Assembly (NCBI GenBank): GCA_900540595.1
Contig: UQGL01000009.1
Span: 1-64,000 of the forward strand
DNA length: 64,000 nucleotides
Reading direction: 5' to 3'
DNA from: an uncultured Oscillospiraceae bacterium
GTDB lineage: Bacteria; Bacillota; Clostridia; Oscillospirales; Ruminococcaceae
Position numbers and translations under genes: made by a program. The notes beneath the pieces were generated by a model. That model saw only the letters and a list, made by a program, of their open reading frames with translations, was not told where the DNA came from and did not search any database. Below, in pieces: positions 1-8,348 of the stretch (its first letter is position 1; each line of letters starts with the position of its first letter).

Positions 1-1
1 T

Positions 2-772
2 TTGCACCGGCTGCGCTTTCTGCTGGCGCCGATGGTACACTGGCCGGAGGTGATGGCAGCGTATGAAGAGGAGGAAAAGATCCTGTTCTCGGCGGATGCC
101 TTCGGCCGCTTCGGTTCACTGGAACGGACTGCCCGTGCCCCCTGGGCGCCGCAGGCCCGGCGGTATTATTACAACATCGTCGGAAAGTATGGCGCACAGG
201 TGCAGGCGCTGCTGAAAAAAATCTCCGCGCTGGAGATCAAAACGATTTGCCCGCTCCATGGCCCCATGCTCACAGAAGACTTGGGGGAGTATCTGCGGCT
301 CTATGATCTCTGGTCTCAATGGAAACCGGAAAAACCGGAGGGCATCCTGATCGCTCACGCATCCATCCATGGAAATACCGCATATGCATCGGAGGCCCTC
401 AAGAGCAAGCTGAAGGGAAAAGGTGCGCAAGTCACCATGTGCGATCTGACGGCAACAGATCTTTCCTATGCCGTGACCAGCGCATTCTACTGTGGGAAAC
501 TGGTGTTGGCCTGCTCCACTTATGACGGAGGACTGTTCCCGCCCATGAAGGCCTTTTTGGATCATTTACAGACAAAGGAATTCCGAAACCGCCGGATCGG
601 CCTCATGGAAAACGGCTCATGGGCCCCTGCTGCCGCGCGGCTGATGCGCGCCGAGTTGGAAAAGATGAAGGAACTCCGACTGTGTGAAACAGATGTATCG
701 CTGCGCGGCGCACTGAACCAAACCAGCGAAGCGCAGATGGACGCTCTGGTGGCGGAGCTCTGCGCGGAGTAG
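2..772 (+). CDS. A-type flavoprotein (FprA/FDP family), 5' truncated by window edge
   Basis: The reading frame is already open at the first bases, so the true start lies outside the window; 256 C-terminal residues are visible. The first part resembles the end of the metallo-beta-lactamase diiron domain of flavo-diiron proteins (MVHWPEVM, ILFSADAFGRFG, then CPLHGPM near residue 83 supplying a late metal-ligand histidine). A flavodoxin domain starts near residue 114 (ILIAHASIHGNTAYASEAL, the FMN phosphate loop). Members of this family reduce O2 or NO to water or N2O in the cytoplasm, receiving electrons from rubredoxin or ferredoxin. GC content and codon use look chromosomal. No partner redox gene is visible on the right; the next 500 bases are decayed or non-coding. 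Family is confident, exact substrate is not. Confidence 0.85.
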   Translation: MHRLRFLLAPMVHWPEVMAAYEEEEKILFSADAFGRFGSLERTARAPWAPQARRYYYNIVGKYGAQVQALLKKISALEIKTICPLHGPMLTEDLGEYLRLYDLWSQWKPEKPEGILIAHASIHGNTAYASEALKSKLKGKGAQVTMCDLTATDLSYAVTSAFYCGKLVLACSTYDGGLFPPMKAFLDHLQTKEFRNRRIGLMENGSWAPAAARLMRAELEKMKELRLCETDVSLRGALNQTSEAQMDALVAELCAE

Positions 773-831
773 GCGGCGAGTCTGGCTTCGTCTGTCCGCC
801 CGATGCCTCAAAAGCAAAACATCGTCGCTGA

Positions 832-1152
832 TTTATTTACGGAAAGAAGAATCTGTCTGAGCTTATTTCGATGATACAAGATTACCATGTGAAAGAAAAT
901 GACGAGAATTTGATTACCTGTAGGATAGAAATGCAAGGAGAGCACAGGGCAATCAAATACACAGGAAAGCATTTCTTGGCTTTGCAAAAGGCCATCGGGT
1001 TTTATTCTGATGATGCTAAATGATGTCGCGGAAAACAAATACTCTGGAAAGAGACGCACCAGCTGTGATTGGAAGAACTACAAGATGCTTTTGAAGTGTT
1101 TGAGAACGCCGCCAATGGTGATTTGTTATCTAAAAACTTAGGAGCAGCATAG
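832..1152 (+). pseudogene. Decayed small gene(s), unknown function
   Basis: Two stop-bounded stretches without good starts read like protein remnants. At 832-1023 the frame gives a 63-residue piece beginning FIYGKKNLSELISMIQDYHV and ending YSDDAK. At 1069-1152 it gives LEELQDAFEVFENAANGD and ends LLSKNLGAA. No ribosome binding site precedes either piece and they lie in different frames, so this looks like one gene broken by indels. I do not recognise the family. Confidence 0.4.
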
Positions 1153-1164
1153 AATAACGCAATC

Positions 1165-1199
1165 TACCGCCTTATCGTGAGATGGGGCGGTATTTTTTT
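1165..1199 (+). terminator. Rho-independent terminator
   Basis: Perfect 7-bp stem TACCGCC / GGCGGTA with a 14-nt loop followed directly by a T run. It closes the decayed region downstream of the flavoprotein. Confidence 0.7.
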
Positions 1200-1699
1200 G
1201 AAAAAATTGCAGATTTTTCTCCAACTTTTACCTTCCTAAAGCGATATTCATATATAGAGGGAAAAAAAATCCCTCATTCCCCCTTTTCTGCACCTTGATA
1301 ACCGAATATCCGAATCACCGGCTACATACAACTGACCTTGCCGCAACCCAAGGAGCGTTTCGGCAGGTGCGTCCCGGCTTTGACGCGATGAGGCTGCCTA
1401 ACCGCAGCGGAGCACCCCCAGAGGCGGGAGAGGTGGCGTGGAACACATACCTCAAGCGAAGGGTCAGCAATCATGATACACACCGTGGCGATGCTATCAA
1501 GGCGTCGGCGGTACTGCCAACAATGTGGTACAGGAAGTGGGAGCTATTTCCAGCAGCCGGGCCGGTGGTTCGCCCTTTATATCCGGGAAGTAGTGTCGAA
1601 TAGGGTATATCATTTGATTCCAGATTGTGGCGGCTACAAGTTTTCAACAAGTGACCGCCATGCTTGTGGAATTAAATCCGCAAATTTTCAAAAAAAGAG
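1200..1699 (+). other. Non-coding leader of element A
   Basis: No convincing gene is seen in these 500 bases. There is a small hairpin GAGGGA/TCCCTC near 1257-1275. A CCTTGATAACCGAATATCC box near 1293 resembles boxes at about 16130 and 37923 near the excisionases of elements B and D. Short frames inside lack ribosome binding sites. It is probably the structured upstream region of the excisionase gene; the left border of element A could lie here or further left. Confidence 0.4.
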
Positions 1700-1957
1700 G
1701 TGTTTTGTATAAGCAGCAAAGGATTTAACCAGCGCGATGCCTACCGTGTGATGCTGCGCAAGTATCCCGATGTGATGAACATCGAGCAGATGTGCGATGC
1801 CCTGCGAATCAGCACCAAAACGGGGTACAAGCTGCTGCACGAAGGCAAAATCCCGGCGATGAAAATCGGGCGCTCGTATCGCATCCCCAAAGCCCACCTG
1901 TTTACCTACCTTCAGATTTGCGGTCAACACTGTCGAGCAGAGAATCGACAGTGTTGA
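1700..1957 (+). CDS. Excisionase-type helix-turn-helix protein (element A)
   Basis: 85-residue protein. Residues about 22-70 form a MerR/excisionase-like winged helix: VMLRKYPDVMNIEQMCDALR, then TGYKLLHEGKIPAMKIGRSY and RIPKAHL. The closest relative in the window is the excisionase at 37636. The only in-frame start near a purine-rich stretch is GTG at 1700, but that overlaps the candidate Shine-Dalgarno AAAAGAGG, so a start further in (ATG at 1751) is possible. Such proteins bind the element ends and direct the neighbouring tyrosine recombinase toward excision. The integrase follows 78 nt downstream. Confidence 0.75.
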   Translation: MFCISSKGFNQRDAYRVMLRKYPDVMNIEQMCDALRISTKTGYKLLHEGKIPAMKIGRSYRIPKAHLFTYLQICGQHCRAENRQC

Positions 1958-2035
1958 TTGTTTTGCGCCGATGCGTTATGCTGTTCTTGTCAACAGCAGA
2001 TCGGGGGCGACCCAAACCGAAGGAGGTATTTATTT

Positions 2036-3217
2036 ATGGTCGCAGGGCATCTGCAAGAAAAAAATGGTATCTATTATGTGGTATTAACCTACAAAACTTA
2101 TGACGGCAAACGCAAGACCAAATGGCAATCCACGGGCTTGCCCATCAAGGGCAACAAGCGGCGCGCCGAGGCGATGATGCGTGAGCTGCAAGACGACTTT
2201 GAGCCACCCGTTGACCCCAACGGTCCGCCCAGCAAAGCCATGCTGTTTGCGGATTATCTGGTGCAATGGCTGGAAATCGCAAAGGCAACCGTCAAGCTGA
2301 CAACCTACGCCAGCTACAAAGAACTGTCGAACAGCAGGATCATTCCTTACTTTAGAAATCTCGGCGTTACGCTGGGCGACCTGAAAGCGGTTCATATCCA
2401 AGCATTTTATCAGGAACAGTTGGAGCGTGTGAAGCCCAATACGGTCATTCACTATCATGCGGTTATCCACCGCGCCTTGAAATACGCAGTGAAAACAGAC
2501 CTGATCGATGTGAACCCTGCCGACAAGGTAGACCGCCCAAAGAAAAACGAATTTACCGGGAACTTTTACAGCAAGGACGAAATGAACGCGCTGTTCGACG
2601 CTGTGCGCGGCAGTAAAATTGAGGTGGCAGTTATGTTGACTGCCTTTTATGGTCTGCGCCGCAGCGAGGTTGTAGGGCTGAAATGGGCTGCCGTGGACTT
2701 TGAGCAGAACACGATTGAAATCTGCCACACGGTCACAACGGTTCGGTTGGACGGAAAAGAAGTGCTTGTAGAATCCAATGGCACAAAAACCAAATCCAGC
2801 AAGCGCACCTTGCCGCTTGTACCGGTTTTCCGGGAACGGCTGCTGGCCTTGCAGGAGGAACAGAAAGAAAACCGCAAGCTGTGCGGTAGGTGCTACAACA
2901 AAAAATACGCAGACTACATCTGCGTAGACGCAATGGGCAATCTGCTCAAGCCGGATTATCTCTCCAATTCGTTCCAGATTATCTTGCAAAATTATCATCT
3001 GCGGCGCATCCGCTTTCACGATTTGCGCCACTCTTGCGCCAGTTTGCTTTTGGCAAACGGTGTCCCGATGAAGATGATTCAGGAGTGGCTGGGACACAGC
3101 GATTTCTCTACCACCGCGAATATTTATTCGCATTTGGACTACGCTTCCAAGGTTTCTTCGGCAGAAGCGATGCTGAACGGGCTTGGAATGGGTTCAAATC
3201 CGGAAAATGACACTTAA
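2036..3217 (+). CDS. int: Tyrosine recombinase/integrase of remnant element A
   Basis: 393 residues. The start is ATG 2036 because AGGAGG lies at 2021-2026 and the product then begins MVAGHLQEKNG, exactly like integrase D (41528). It has an N-terminal arm-binding domain, a SAM-like core-binding domain (about 70-170) and a C-terminal catalytic domain. Catalytic residues visible: Arg in YGLRRSEVVGLKW, HDLRH (His-x-x-Arg), GHSDFSTTANIYSHL (late His and nucleophilic Tyr). It should catalyse site-specific integration and excision. The gene points at a tRNA-Ser 3' half 128 bp downstream, the expected attachment site. All other functions of element A appear lost. A zinc-ribbon-like CGRCYNKKYADYIC lies near residue 290. 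Confidence 0.93.
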   Translation: MVAGHLQEKNGIYYVVLTYKTYDGKRKTKWQSTGLPIKGNKRRAEAMMRELQDDFEPPVDPNGPPSKAMLFADYLVQWLEIAKATVKLTTYASYKELSNSRIIPYFRNLGVTLGDLKAVHIQAFYQEQLERVKPNTVIHYHAVIHRALKYAVKTDLIDVNPADKVDRPKKNEFTGNFYSKDEMNALFDAVRGSKIEVAVMLTAFYGLRRSEVVGLKWAAVDFEQNTIEICHTVTTVRLDGKEVLVESNGTKTKSSKRTLPLVPVFRERLLALQEEQKENRKLCGRCYNKKYADYICVDAMGNLLKPDYLSNSFQIILQNYHLRRIRFHDLRHSCASLLLANGVPMKMIQEWLGHSDFSTTANIYSHLDYASKVSSAEAMLNGLGMGSNPENDT

Positions 3218-3292
3218 AAAAGTGTGATTTCTCTCCAAAACAGGGCGTTTTCTCTCCTCTAATGAAATTGTCAAACTCAAAAATTCCGTTTT

Positions 3293-3340
3293 TTGCATAA
3301 AAAAACGGTACAAAGTGCTCAAAAAAGCACGTTGTATCGT
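3293..3340 (-). terminator. Terminator inherited with the tRNA-Ser 3' half
   Basis: Stem from ACGGTACAA/TTGTATCGT (one mismatch) with inner GTGCT/AGCAC. On the minus strand it ends in a run of seven T directly after the CCA of the tRNA half. It probably also stops integrase A transcripts from the other side. Confidence 0.6.
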
Positions 3341-3344
3341 TGAT

Positions 3345-3405
3345 TGGCGGAGCATCAGAGATTTGAACTCTGGCGGCGCTACAAACGCCCTATCGCATTT
3401 CGAGT
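3345..3405 (-). other. Attachment site: 3' half of tRNA-Ser(CGA)
   Basis: On the minus strand this reads anticodon loop CTCGAAA, half the anticodon stem, a long class-II variable arm (GGGCG...CGCC), a perfect T arm (CAGAG TTCAAAT CTCTG), acceptor strand ATGCTCC, G and CCA. No matching 5' half (GGAGCAT) precedes it. The core ATTTCGAGT at 3397-3405 recurs at 18003 and 43171. It is a displaced tRNA half left by integration and marks the junction of elements A and B. Confidence 0.85.
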
Positions 3406-3515
3406 CAAGTACATCAAGGTATTCGTCTTATATCTCTTTATTCCGCTTTGCGTTGAAACGTCTGTTTTCTGTTCTTACGCTTGTTTTTGATATTTTGACT
3501 TATTTCGTTTTATAT

Positions 3516-3570
3516 GTTGCCCGTGGCTGTTTGGGCAACATTCGGGCAACAATCGTTTTTCGGGCAACAC
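3516..3570. repeat. Integrase arm-type repeats, left end of element B
   Basis: GGGCAACA occurs at 3533, 3544 and 3562, with an inverted copy GTTGCCC at 3516. The same motif recurs at 17797 and 17809 at the other end of element B, 11-12 bp apart in both places. This fits arm-type binding sites of integrase B. The rest of 3406-3669 holds no gene I can support. Confidence 0.6.
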
Positions 3571-3669
3571 TTTTTGGCACAACACAGGGAAAATTGAAAA
3601 TTTGTACAGAATTTGAAGATTTGGCTATATTTCAGTCCAAATCTTTTTTCTTTGTATGGAGATTTTACC

Positions 3670-4161
3670 GTGAAAAACACAAATTCTGCTGCCGAAAGTG
3701 GCGCTTTTATCCGCAAAACGCGAGGGTATTCTGTTGTGCAGAATGAGGCGCTGTTCAACGATAGTTTATCCATGAGCGCTAAGGGGCTGTATGCCTTGAT
3801 TGCTGCCCGTATTGATTATACCGCAGTGCCGCTGACAAAGCAATGGCTGATGAACCACTGCACTGAGGGCGAGCGCTCCTTTAACCGCGCATGGGATATG
3901 CTGAAAAATAACGGCTATTTGGTTGCGCACGTTCGTCCAGCCAAGCACGGACGATTCTGCTATGAGTACGAACTGCGTGATTCAAATAACGGTTGGAACG
4001 GTGTGTATCTGATTTATTACGATGCACAGGGAAACATCAGTAACACCAATCTGACGAAAGCCAACCATACCCTACAAAATGTACCTACTGGTATGACCAC
4101 CACCCACAAAACCGCACCGGTGGTAACCACACCTATGGTAAGCGCAGTGGCGGTAATGTAG
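3670..4161 (+). CDS. HTH replication-initiator-like protein
   Basis: 163 residues from a GTG start at 3670, chosen because GGAG lies about 10 bases upstream and homology-like sequence begins there. Residues about 15-100 look like a RepA/HTH_36-type winged helix: SVVQNEALFNDSLSMSAKGL, then ERSFNRAWDMLKNNGYL. The C-terminal 50 residues are Thr/Asn-rich and low in complexity. It is the first gene inside element B, followed by an AT-rich repeat region that could be its target. This suggests the element replicates transiently after excision. Alternatively it is a simple transcription factor. Catalytic residues are neither expected nor seen. Confidence 0.6.
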   Translation: MKNTNSAAESGAFIRKTRGYSVVQNEALFNDSLSMSAKGLYALIAARIDYTAVPLTKQWLMNHCTEGERSFNRAWDMLKNNGYLVAHVRPAKHGRFCYEYELRDSNNGWNGVYLIYYDAQGNISNTNLTKANHTLQNVPTGMTTTHKTAPVVTTPMVSAVAVM

Positions 4162-4316
4162 GTAGTATTATAATTACTATAATTAAATACTCTTAGTAAT
4201 TACTATATCAAATACTATAAATAAACCATCTGAAAAAGAAAAAAGGGCGGCGCAGAAAATTTGCCATACAACAACCTCTCTTTTTCAGAAGGCTTGCAGA
4301 ATGAAAGGGTTACACA
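4162..4316. other. AT-rich repeat region, candidate replication origin
   Basis: Dense AT-rich repeats of ATTACTATA and AATACT between 4163 and 4222, including opposed copies (TAATTACTA and TAGTAATTACTA). Beyond them, TCTGAAAAAG (about 4229) and CTTTTTCAGA (about 4281) form an inverted pair. The position directly after the rep-like gene suggests an origin or unwinding region, but no defined iteron set is clear. Confidence 0.3.
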
Positions 4317-4706
4317 ATGAAAATGGAATATGTGAATGTAAACGGCTATCTGATTCCAAAGTTGGAAAACGGTCCAATCGCAGACAACACCATTGGAAAA
4401 TACGGCATGATGCGGGCGCGATACCTCGATGAGCATCGACCAATGGAACGCGACCAGATGTTGTTGGATGGAACGCTGGCACAGCACCTCACGGACATCG
4501 ACTGCGAGGCACATCGTCAAGTTGAAAGTCTTACCAAAGTGTTGGCAACAGAAGCCAAAATCAACGAAGAAGTGAAACGCTGTAACCCGCTGGAATGGGC
4601 CGCAGCTATGCAAGGTTTGCAAGCACAGGCCGAAGAAATTGTGTGTGCTGAACTGATTTACGCTGAGGAAAACACGGGCGATTCACTCTCTTTACCGGGA
4701 AAGTGA
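4317..4706 (+). CDS. tnpV: TnpV family transposon-encoded protein
   Basis: 129 residues, start ATG 4317 (a second in-frame ATG at 4323). It shows the family pattern of TnpV proteins: an early YLIPKLENGP segment, GKYGMMRARYLDEHRP near residue 24, and a helical C-terminal half (AEAKINEEVKRCNPLEWAAA). TnpV proteins occur with clostridial mobilizable transposons; their molecular role is not established. Here it sits between the rep-like gene and oriT/mobC, as in related elements. The family call rests on the pattern of the GKYGMMR..YL..HR region. Confidence 0.7.
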   Translation: MKMEYVNVNGYLIPKLENGPIADNTIGKYGMMRARYLDEHRPMERDQMLLDGTLAQHLTDIDCEAHRQVESLTKVLATEAKINEEVKRCNPLEWAAAMQGLQAQAEEIVCAELIYAEENTGDSLSLPGK

Positions 4707-4727
4707 TAGCGTTCCCGGACAGTGCGG

Positions 4728-4790
4728 CAAGCACGTCATTATGCTGTCATGCCAGCATAACGACCGCTTGTTAGGGGCAAGCCCCTAAGA
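4728..4790. other. Candidate oriT of element B
   Basis: Two near-perfect hairpins lie directly upstream of mobC: TTATGCTG/CAGCATAA at 4739-4760 and TTAGGGGC/GCCCCTAA at 4771-4788. The gene-free gap before the relaxosome genes is the usual place for oriT. The nick site cannot be assigned from sequence alone. Confidence 0.5.
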
Positions 4791-4809
4791 CCCTGATAGG
4801 AGAAAGCAA

Positions 4810-5118
4810 ATGTTAAAACGTCAAAAACAAGTAACGGTACGATTCACCGAAGAAGAATACCGCCAACTGAAAAACAAATGTGATACAGCGGGCATGAAAA
4901 TGGAGCCGTTTCTCCGAGCCTTGGTGAGTGGCTGCACAATACGCGAACGCCCGCCGGACAGTTACAAAGCCTTGGCGGCGCAGGTGGCGGCAATCGGAAA
5001 CAATTTGAACCAGCTGACGCGGTTGGCCAACAGCACCAGCAAAATCGAAAACGCCCAGCTTGCTGAGGCAAACCGACTAATGCAGCGCATCTGGCAGCTT
5101 GTGCGGGAGGGTCAGTAA
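4810..5118 (+). CDS. mobC: MobC-like relaxosome accessory protein
   Basis: 102 residues, ATG 4810 with AGGAGA 8 bases upstream. A ribbon-helix-helix-like N-terminus (QVTVRFTEEEYRQLKNKCDT) is followed by a helical segment typical of the MobC/relaxosome family (VAAIGNNLNQLTRLAN). It should bind oriT and help the relaxase load. Its stop codon shares one base with the mobA start at 5118, so the two are translationally coupled. Confidence 0.85.
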   Translation: MLKRQKQVTVRFTEEEYRQLKNKCDTAGMKMEPFLRALVSGCTIRERPPDSYKALAAQVAAIGNNLNQLTRLANSTSKIENAQLAEANRLMQRIWQLVREGQ

Positions 5119-6536
5119 TGGCAATCACAAAGATTTTGCCGGTGCGCGGGCAGTTGAAAGGCTGCTTGGATTACGCCGCCAATCCGCAAAAGACGGAGTA
5201 TCTGAACACCGCAGATATGCAGCGGCTGATGAACTACACGCAGAACGGCGATAAAACCGAGCACCAGCTCTATGTTTCCGGCTTTAACTGCGACCCGCAA
5301 AACGCCTATTATCTTATGCAGGCAACAAAGCGGCGTTGGGGCAAACCGTTGGACAGCGGCAATGTGGGCTACCATATTATTCAGAGCTTCAAGCCCAGTG
5401 AGGCAACACCCGATCAGGTACACGAAATCGGCTGCGAATTCGCCCGGCGGTTTCTGGCTGACCGTTTTGAGTGTACCGTCAGTACCCATCTGGACAAAGG
5501 ACATCTGCACAACCATATTGTCGTAAACTCGGTTTCGTTTATGGATGGGCGGATGTTCCGCAATGATTTTACTACTTACTACAAGGGGATCCGAGCTGTT
5601 TCCGATGAACTGTGCCGCGAAAATCGACTGTCTGTTGTGGAAACGGATGGACACGGGAAATCCTACGGCGAGTGGAAACATGAAAAAGAAGGCTCGCCCA
5701 CGCTGCGGGGCATGGTAAAGACGGATGTGGAAGTGGCAATGACCGCCGCGGACAGCTTTGCCGGATTTGTTGCGGAGTTGCAGAAAATGGGGTATGCGGT
5801 GAAATACGGACCCAAAACTGCGCATATGACCGTGCGCCACAAGGAAGCGCAGAAGAATATCCGATTGGACAAAGTCAGCACCCACTTCAGCGAAGATTCG
5901 CTGCGGAGGTACTTCCGGGAACTGCAAACACTTCCGCCTGAAATGCAGCAGGAATATAAGCAGCAAACAGCACCGGAGCCACCACGCCGGAAGCCGAAAG
6001 AGCAGCCTGTGCCTGTTCGCCGCCGCGCACGGTATCGCGATAAGCTGAATTATAAATGCCGCAAAATTACCGGGTTTATGGCTTGCTATTATCGCTACTG
6101 TGCATTGCTGAGAAAAGCATATAAAGGCAAAGTCGGCAAGCGGTGCTATTACCTGCTGCGCGATGATTTCTTGAAGTACAATCGCTACCGGCGGCAATGC
6201 GACCTTTTGTGGGAACGGCAAATCACAACGCTTGACGAACTGCTGACTTACAAAGAAAATCTGCAAACCGAATACGACAGCCTTACGGCGCAGCGTAAGG
6301 CGCTCTATCGCTGGAAGAATAAAACTTCCCCTGCCGATTATTCGGGGCAAATACAGGCGCTCACAGCCCGCATCAGAGAGCTGCGGCGGGAGATTGCCAC
6401 TTGTGCTGACATTGAGATGGACTGCGAGATGGTGCAGGATAAGGTGCAAAGGGCAAAGCAACCGGAAAAAGCTGAATTACGGGTCGCAGAGAACACACAT
6501 TACAACCATGTATGCGCATACGGCAGCCACCATTAA
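5118..6536 (+). CDS. mobA: Relaxase MobA (MOBP-type) of element B
   Basis: 472 residues. The N-terminal relaxase domain shows the HUH metal motif in DKGHLHNHIVVNSVSF (about residues 128-145), preceded by STHL. Tyrosines in the first 70 residues (LDYAANP, YTQNGDK) are candidates for the nicking residue. The C-terminal half is basic and rich in charged helices, as in plasmid mobilization relaxases. It nicks oriT and pilots the single strand to a conjugation pore supplied by another element, since no type IV secretion genes occur in the window. It is coupled to mobC and clearly related to the element D relaxase at 40060. Confidence 0.92.
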   Translation: MAITKILPVRGQLKGCLDYAANPQKTEYLNTADMQRLMNYTQNGDKTEHQLYVSGFNCDPQNAYYLMQATKRRWGKPLDSGNVGYHIIQSFKPSEATPDQVHEIGCEFARRFLADRFECTVSTHLDKGHLHNHIVVNSVSFMDGRMFRNDFTTYYKGIRAVSDELCRENRLSVVETDGHGKSYGEWKHEKEGSPTLRGMVKTDVEVAMTAADSFAGFVAELQKMGYAVKYGPKTAHMTVRHKEAQKNIRLDKVSTHFSEDSLRRYFRELQTLPPEMQQEYKQQTAPEPPRRKPKEQPVPVRRRARYRDKLNYKCRKITGFMACYYRYCALLRKAYKGKVGKRCYYLLRDDFLKYNRYRRQCDLLWERQITTLDELLTYKENLQTEYDSLTAQRKALYRWKNKTSPADYSGQIQALTARIRELRREIATCADIEMDCEMVQDKVQRAKQPEKAELRVAENTHYNHVCAYGSHH

Positions 6537-6575
6537 CGAGAAAATAGGAATGTACTGTAAAGCGCCAAATTTTTC

Positions 6576-6604
6576 TTGGGGTTACCGGTTTTTTGTGCTA
6601 TAAT
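6576..6604 (+). promoter_or_regulatory. Promoter of the Schlafen-type ATPase gene
   Basis: A perfect -10 TATAAT at 6599-6604 lies 17 bp from a weak -35 (TTGGGG, 6576-6581), about 45 bp upstream of the ATG. The gene is therefore probably expressed independently of the mob operon. Confidence 0.45.
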
Positions 6605-6647
6605 TATAAAAAGCTATATTCAGCTGAAATTGTGGAGTGTTTAGGCA

Positions 6648-8099
6648 ATGGAAAATCTTGATAAACTGGTAAATGAACTGCGCAAACTTCCAACAGAAAC
6701 ACAGTGGTTGGAGTTTAAACACAATAACTATACTCCGGACATGATTGGTAAGGATATAAGCGCCCTTGCCAACAGTGCTTCTCTTTACGAAAAGAGTTGC
6801 GCCTATATGCTTTGGGGAATTGATGACGAAACACACGAAATTGTTGGAACAGATTACGACCTCCAGACCCTGAAAAAAGGAAATCAGGAGTTGGAAAACT
6901 GGCTTCGTTCTCTTTTGAGCAAGAATGCCGATTTTGAATTTCACACGGTTCAAATGGCAGAGGAAAAGCGTGTAGGTGTATTGATTATCTATAAAGCAAC
7001 AAACCAAACAGTAATGTTTGATAAAGTTGACTATATTCGCGTTGGAAGTTACACAAAACGATTGAGTGAATATCCTGCAATGCAAGCTCAATTGTGGGAC
7101 AAAATTCGAAACTCTCGATTTGAAGAACGCTATGCAAAGCAAGATTTAAGGTTGGAAGATGCCCTGCGAATGTTGGACTACTCTGTCTATTTCGATAACT
7201 GCGGAATCATTCAGCCGACAGATTTTGCGGGCGTAGCACACTATATGCAGCAAGATGAAATCGTTGTAAGGCAGGACAATGGTCTTTATGCCATAACAAA
7301 TCTTGGCGCAATTCTTTTTGCAAAACACTTGTCAGAGTTCCCAAGACTATCAAGAAAAGCCGTTCGGATAGTTCAGTATGAGGGAAACAACCGGCTTTCG
7401 ATGCTTAAGGAAAATATCGGAAACAAGGGATATGCAGTTGGGTTTGAGGGCTTAATGAAATTTGTTGAAGCTTTAATTCCAACGCAGGAACCCATTGTAG
7501 GCGCACTGAGAGAAAACAGATCTGCGTATCCTATCTTAGCAATTCGTGAGGCGGTTGCCAACGCATTGATTCATCAGGATTTTTCAATTCCCGGAACAGG
7601 ACCGGTTATTGAAATTTTTGAAAAGCGAATAGAAATAACAAATTCCGGAACACCGCTCGTTGATGTAAGACGCATTATCGACAATCCTCCGAAATCAAGA
7701 AACGAAAAATTGGCTTCTTTGATGCGTCGTTTGAGAATGTGCGAGGAATTGGGTTCCGGGTGGGATAAAATTGTCAGCAGCTGCGAATTCGCACAGTTGC
7801 CGGCTCCGAAAATTGAACTGTACGAGGATAGCACTCGTGTAGTGTTATTTTCAGAGATTCCGTTTTCTGCAATATCCATCGAGGATAAGCTTTGGGCATG
7901 CTATCTTCATGCTTGTATTCGGCAAGTTGAGGGGGAGCAGCTTACAAATAGTTCTTTAAGAGAGCGATTCGGGTTGAAAGATTCCTCGGCAGGAAGCATT
8001 TCAAGACTTATCAAAGAAGCCGTTTCAATGAAACTTATTAAACCCCTTGATTCGTCAACAGCACCGCGCTATATGAAGTATATTCCTATCTGGGCTTGA
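6648..8099 (+). CDS. AlbA_2/Schlafen-domain ATP-binding protein
   Basis: 483 residues, ATG 6648 with GTGGAG upstream. The N-terminal AlbA_2 (SLFN AAA_4-like) domain is recognisable from TQWLEFKHNN, DISALANSAS and YMLWGIDDETHEIVGTDYDL (residues about 18-80). A GHKL/HATPase-like region follows, with REAVANALIHQDF (about 300-312) and GTGPVIEIFEKRIEITNSG. The C-terminus ends in a winged helix. Such proteins are common in mobile elements and are annotated as putative transcriptional regulators; some Schlafen-like proteins act in defence. It has its own promoter and converges with the DUF262 gene across a shared terminator. Precise role unknown. Confidence 0.8.
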   Translation: MENLDKLVNELRKLPTETQWLEFKHNNYTPDMIGKDISALANSASLYEKSCAYMLWGIDDETHEIVGTDYDLQTLKKGNQELENWLRSLLSKNADFEFHTVQMAEEKRVGVLIIYKATNQTVMFDKVDYIRVGSYTKRLSEYPAMQAQLWDKIRNSRFEERYAKQDLRLEDALRMLDYSVYFDNCGIIQPTDFAGVAHYMQQDEIVVRQDNGLYAITNLGAILFAKHLSEFPRLSRKAVRIVQYEGNNRLSMLKENIGNKGYAVGFEGLMKFVEALIPTQEPIVGALRENRSAYPILAIREAVANALIHQDFSIPGTGPVIEIFEKRIEITNSGTPLVDVRRIIDNPPKSRNEKLASLMRRLRMCEELGSGWDKIVSSCEFAQLPAPKIELYEDSTRVVLFSEIPFSAISIEDKLWACYLHACIRQVEGEQLTNSSLRERFGLKDSSAGSISRLIKEAVSMKLIKPLDSSTAPRYMKYIPIWA

Positions 8100-8298
8100 T
8101 TTAACTTGCTGGTAACTTGCTTGAAGTGCCTAATGTTTGAAGTCGCCGAAATGTCATCCTAAAAAAGAATCGTCAATTCGATAAAATTTGAAAATTTTCA
8201 AAGGGATGCTATATGCCTTTAACTTGCCTACAATTTGCGGCGCGCTTGCATGACGGAAAATCATATCGTCGCAGAGTACTGGCATCTATTTAACCTAA

Positions 8299-8348
8299 AT
8301 AAGCACTTGCCTTGACCCGCGTGGAGTAAGGTAAGTGCTTATCTTTTT
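8299..8348. terminator. Bidirectional terminator between convergent genes
   Basis: A 15-bp stem (ATAAGCACTTGCCTT against AAGGTAAGTGCTTAT, one mismatch) with a 14-nt loop, followed by CTTTTTAT. The stretch 8100-8298 before it has no gene I can support. Confidence 0.8.

Noticed and set aside
1295..1712. Two short overlapping frames in the element A leader
   Set aside because: No ribosome binding sites; the region parallels the non-coding leader of element D.
5112..6461. 449-residue minus-strand frame opposite mobA
   Set aside because: Shadow of the relaxase, which has its HUH motif and coupled start.
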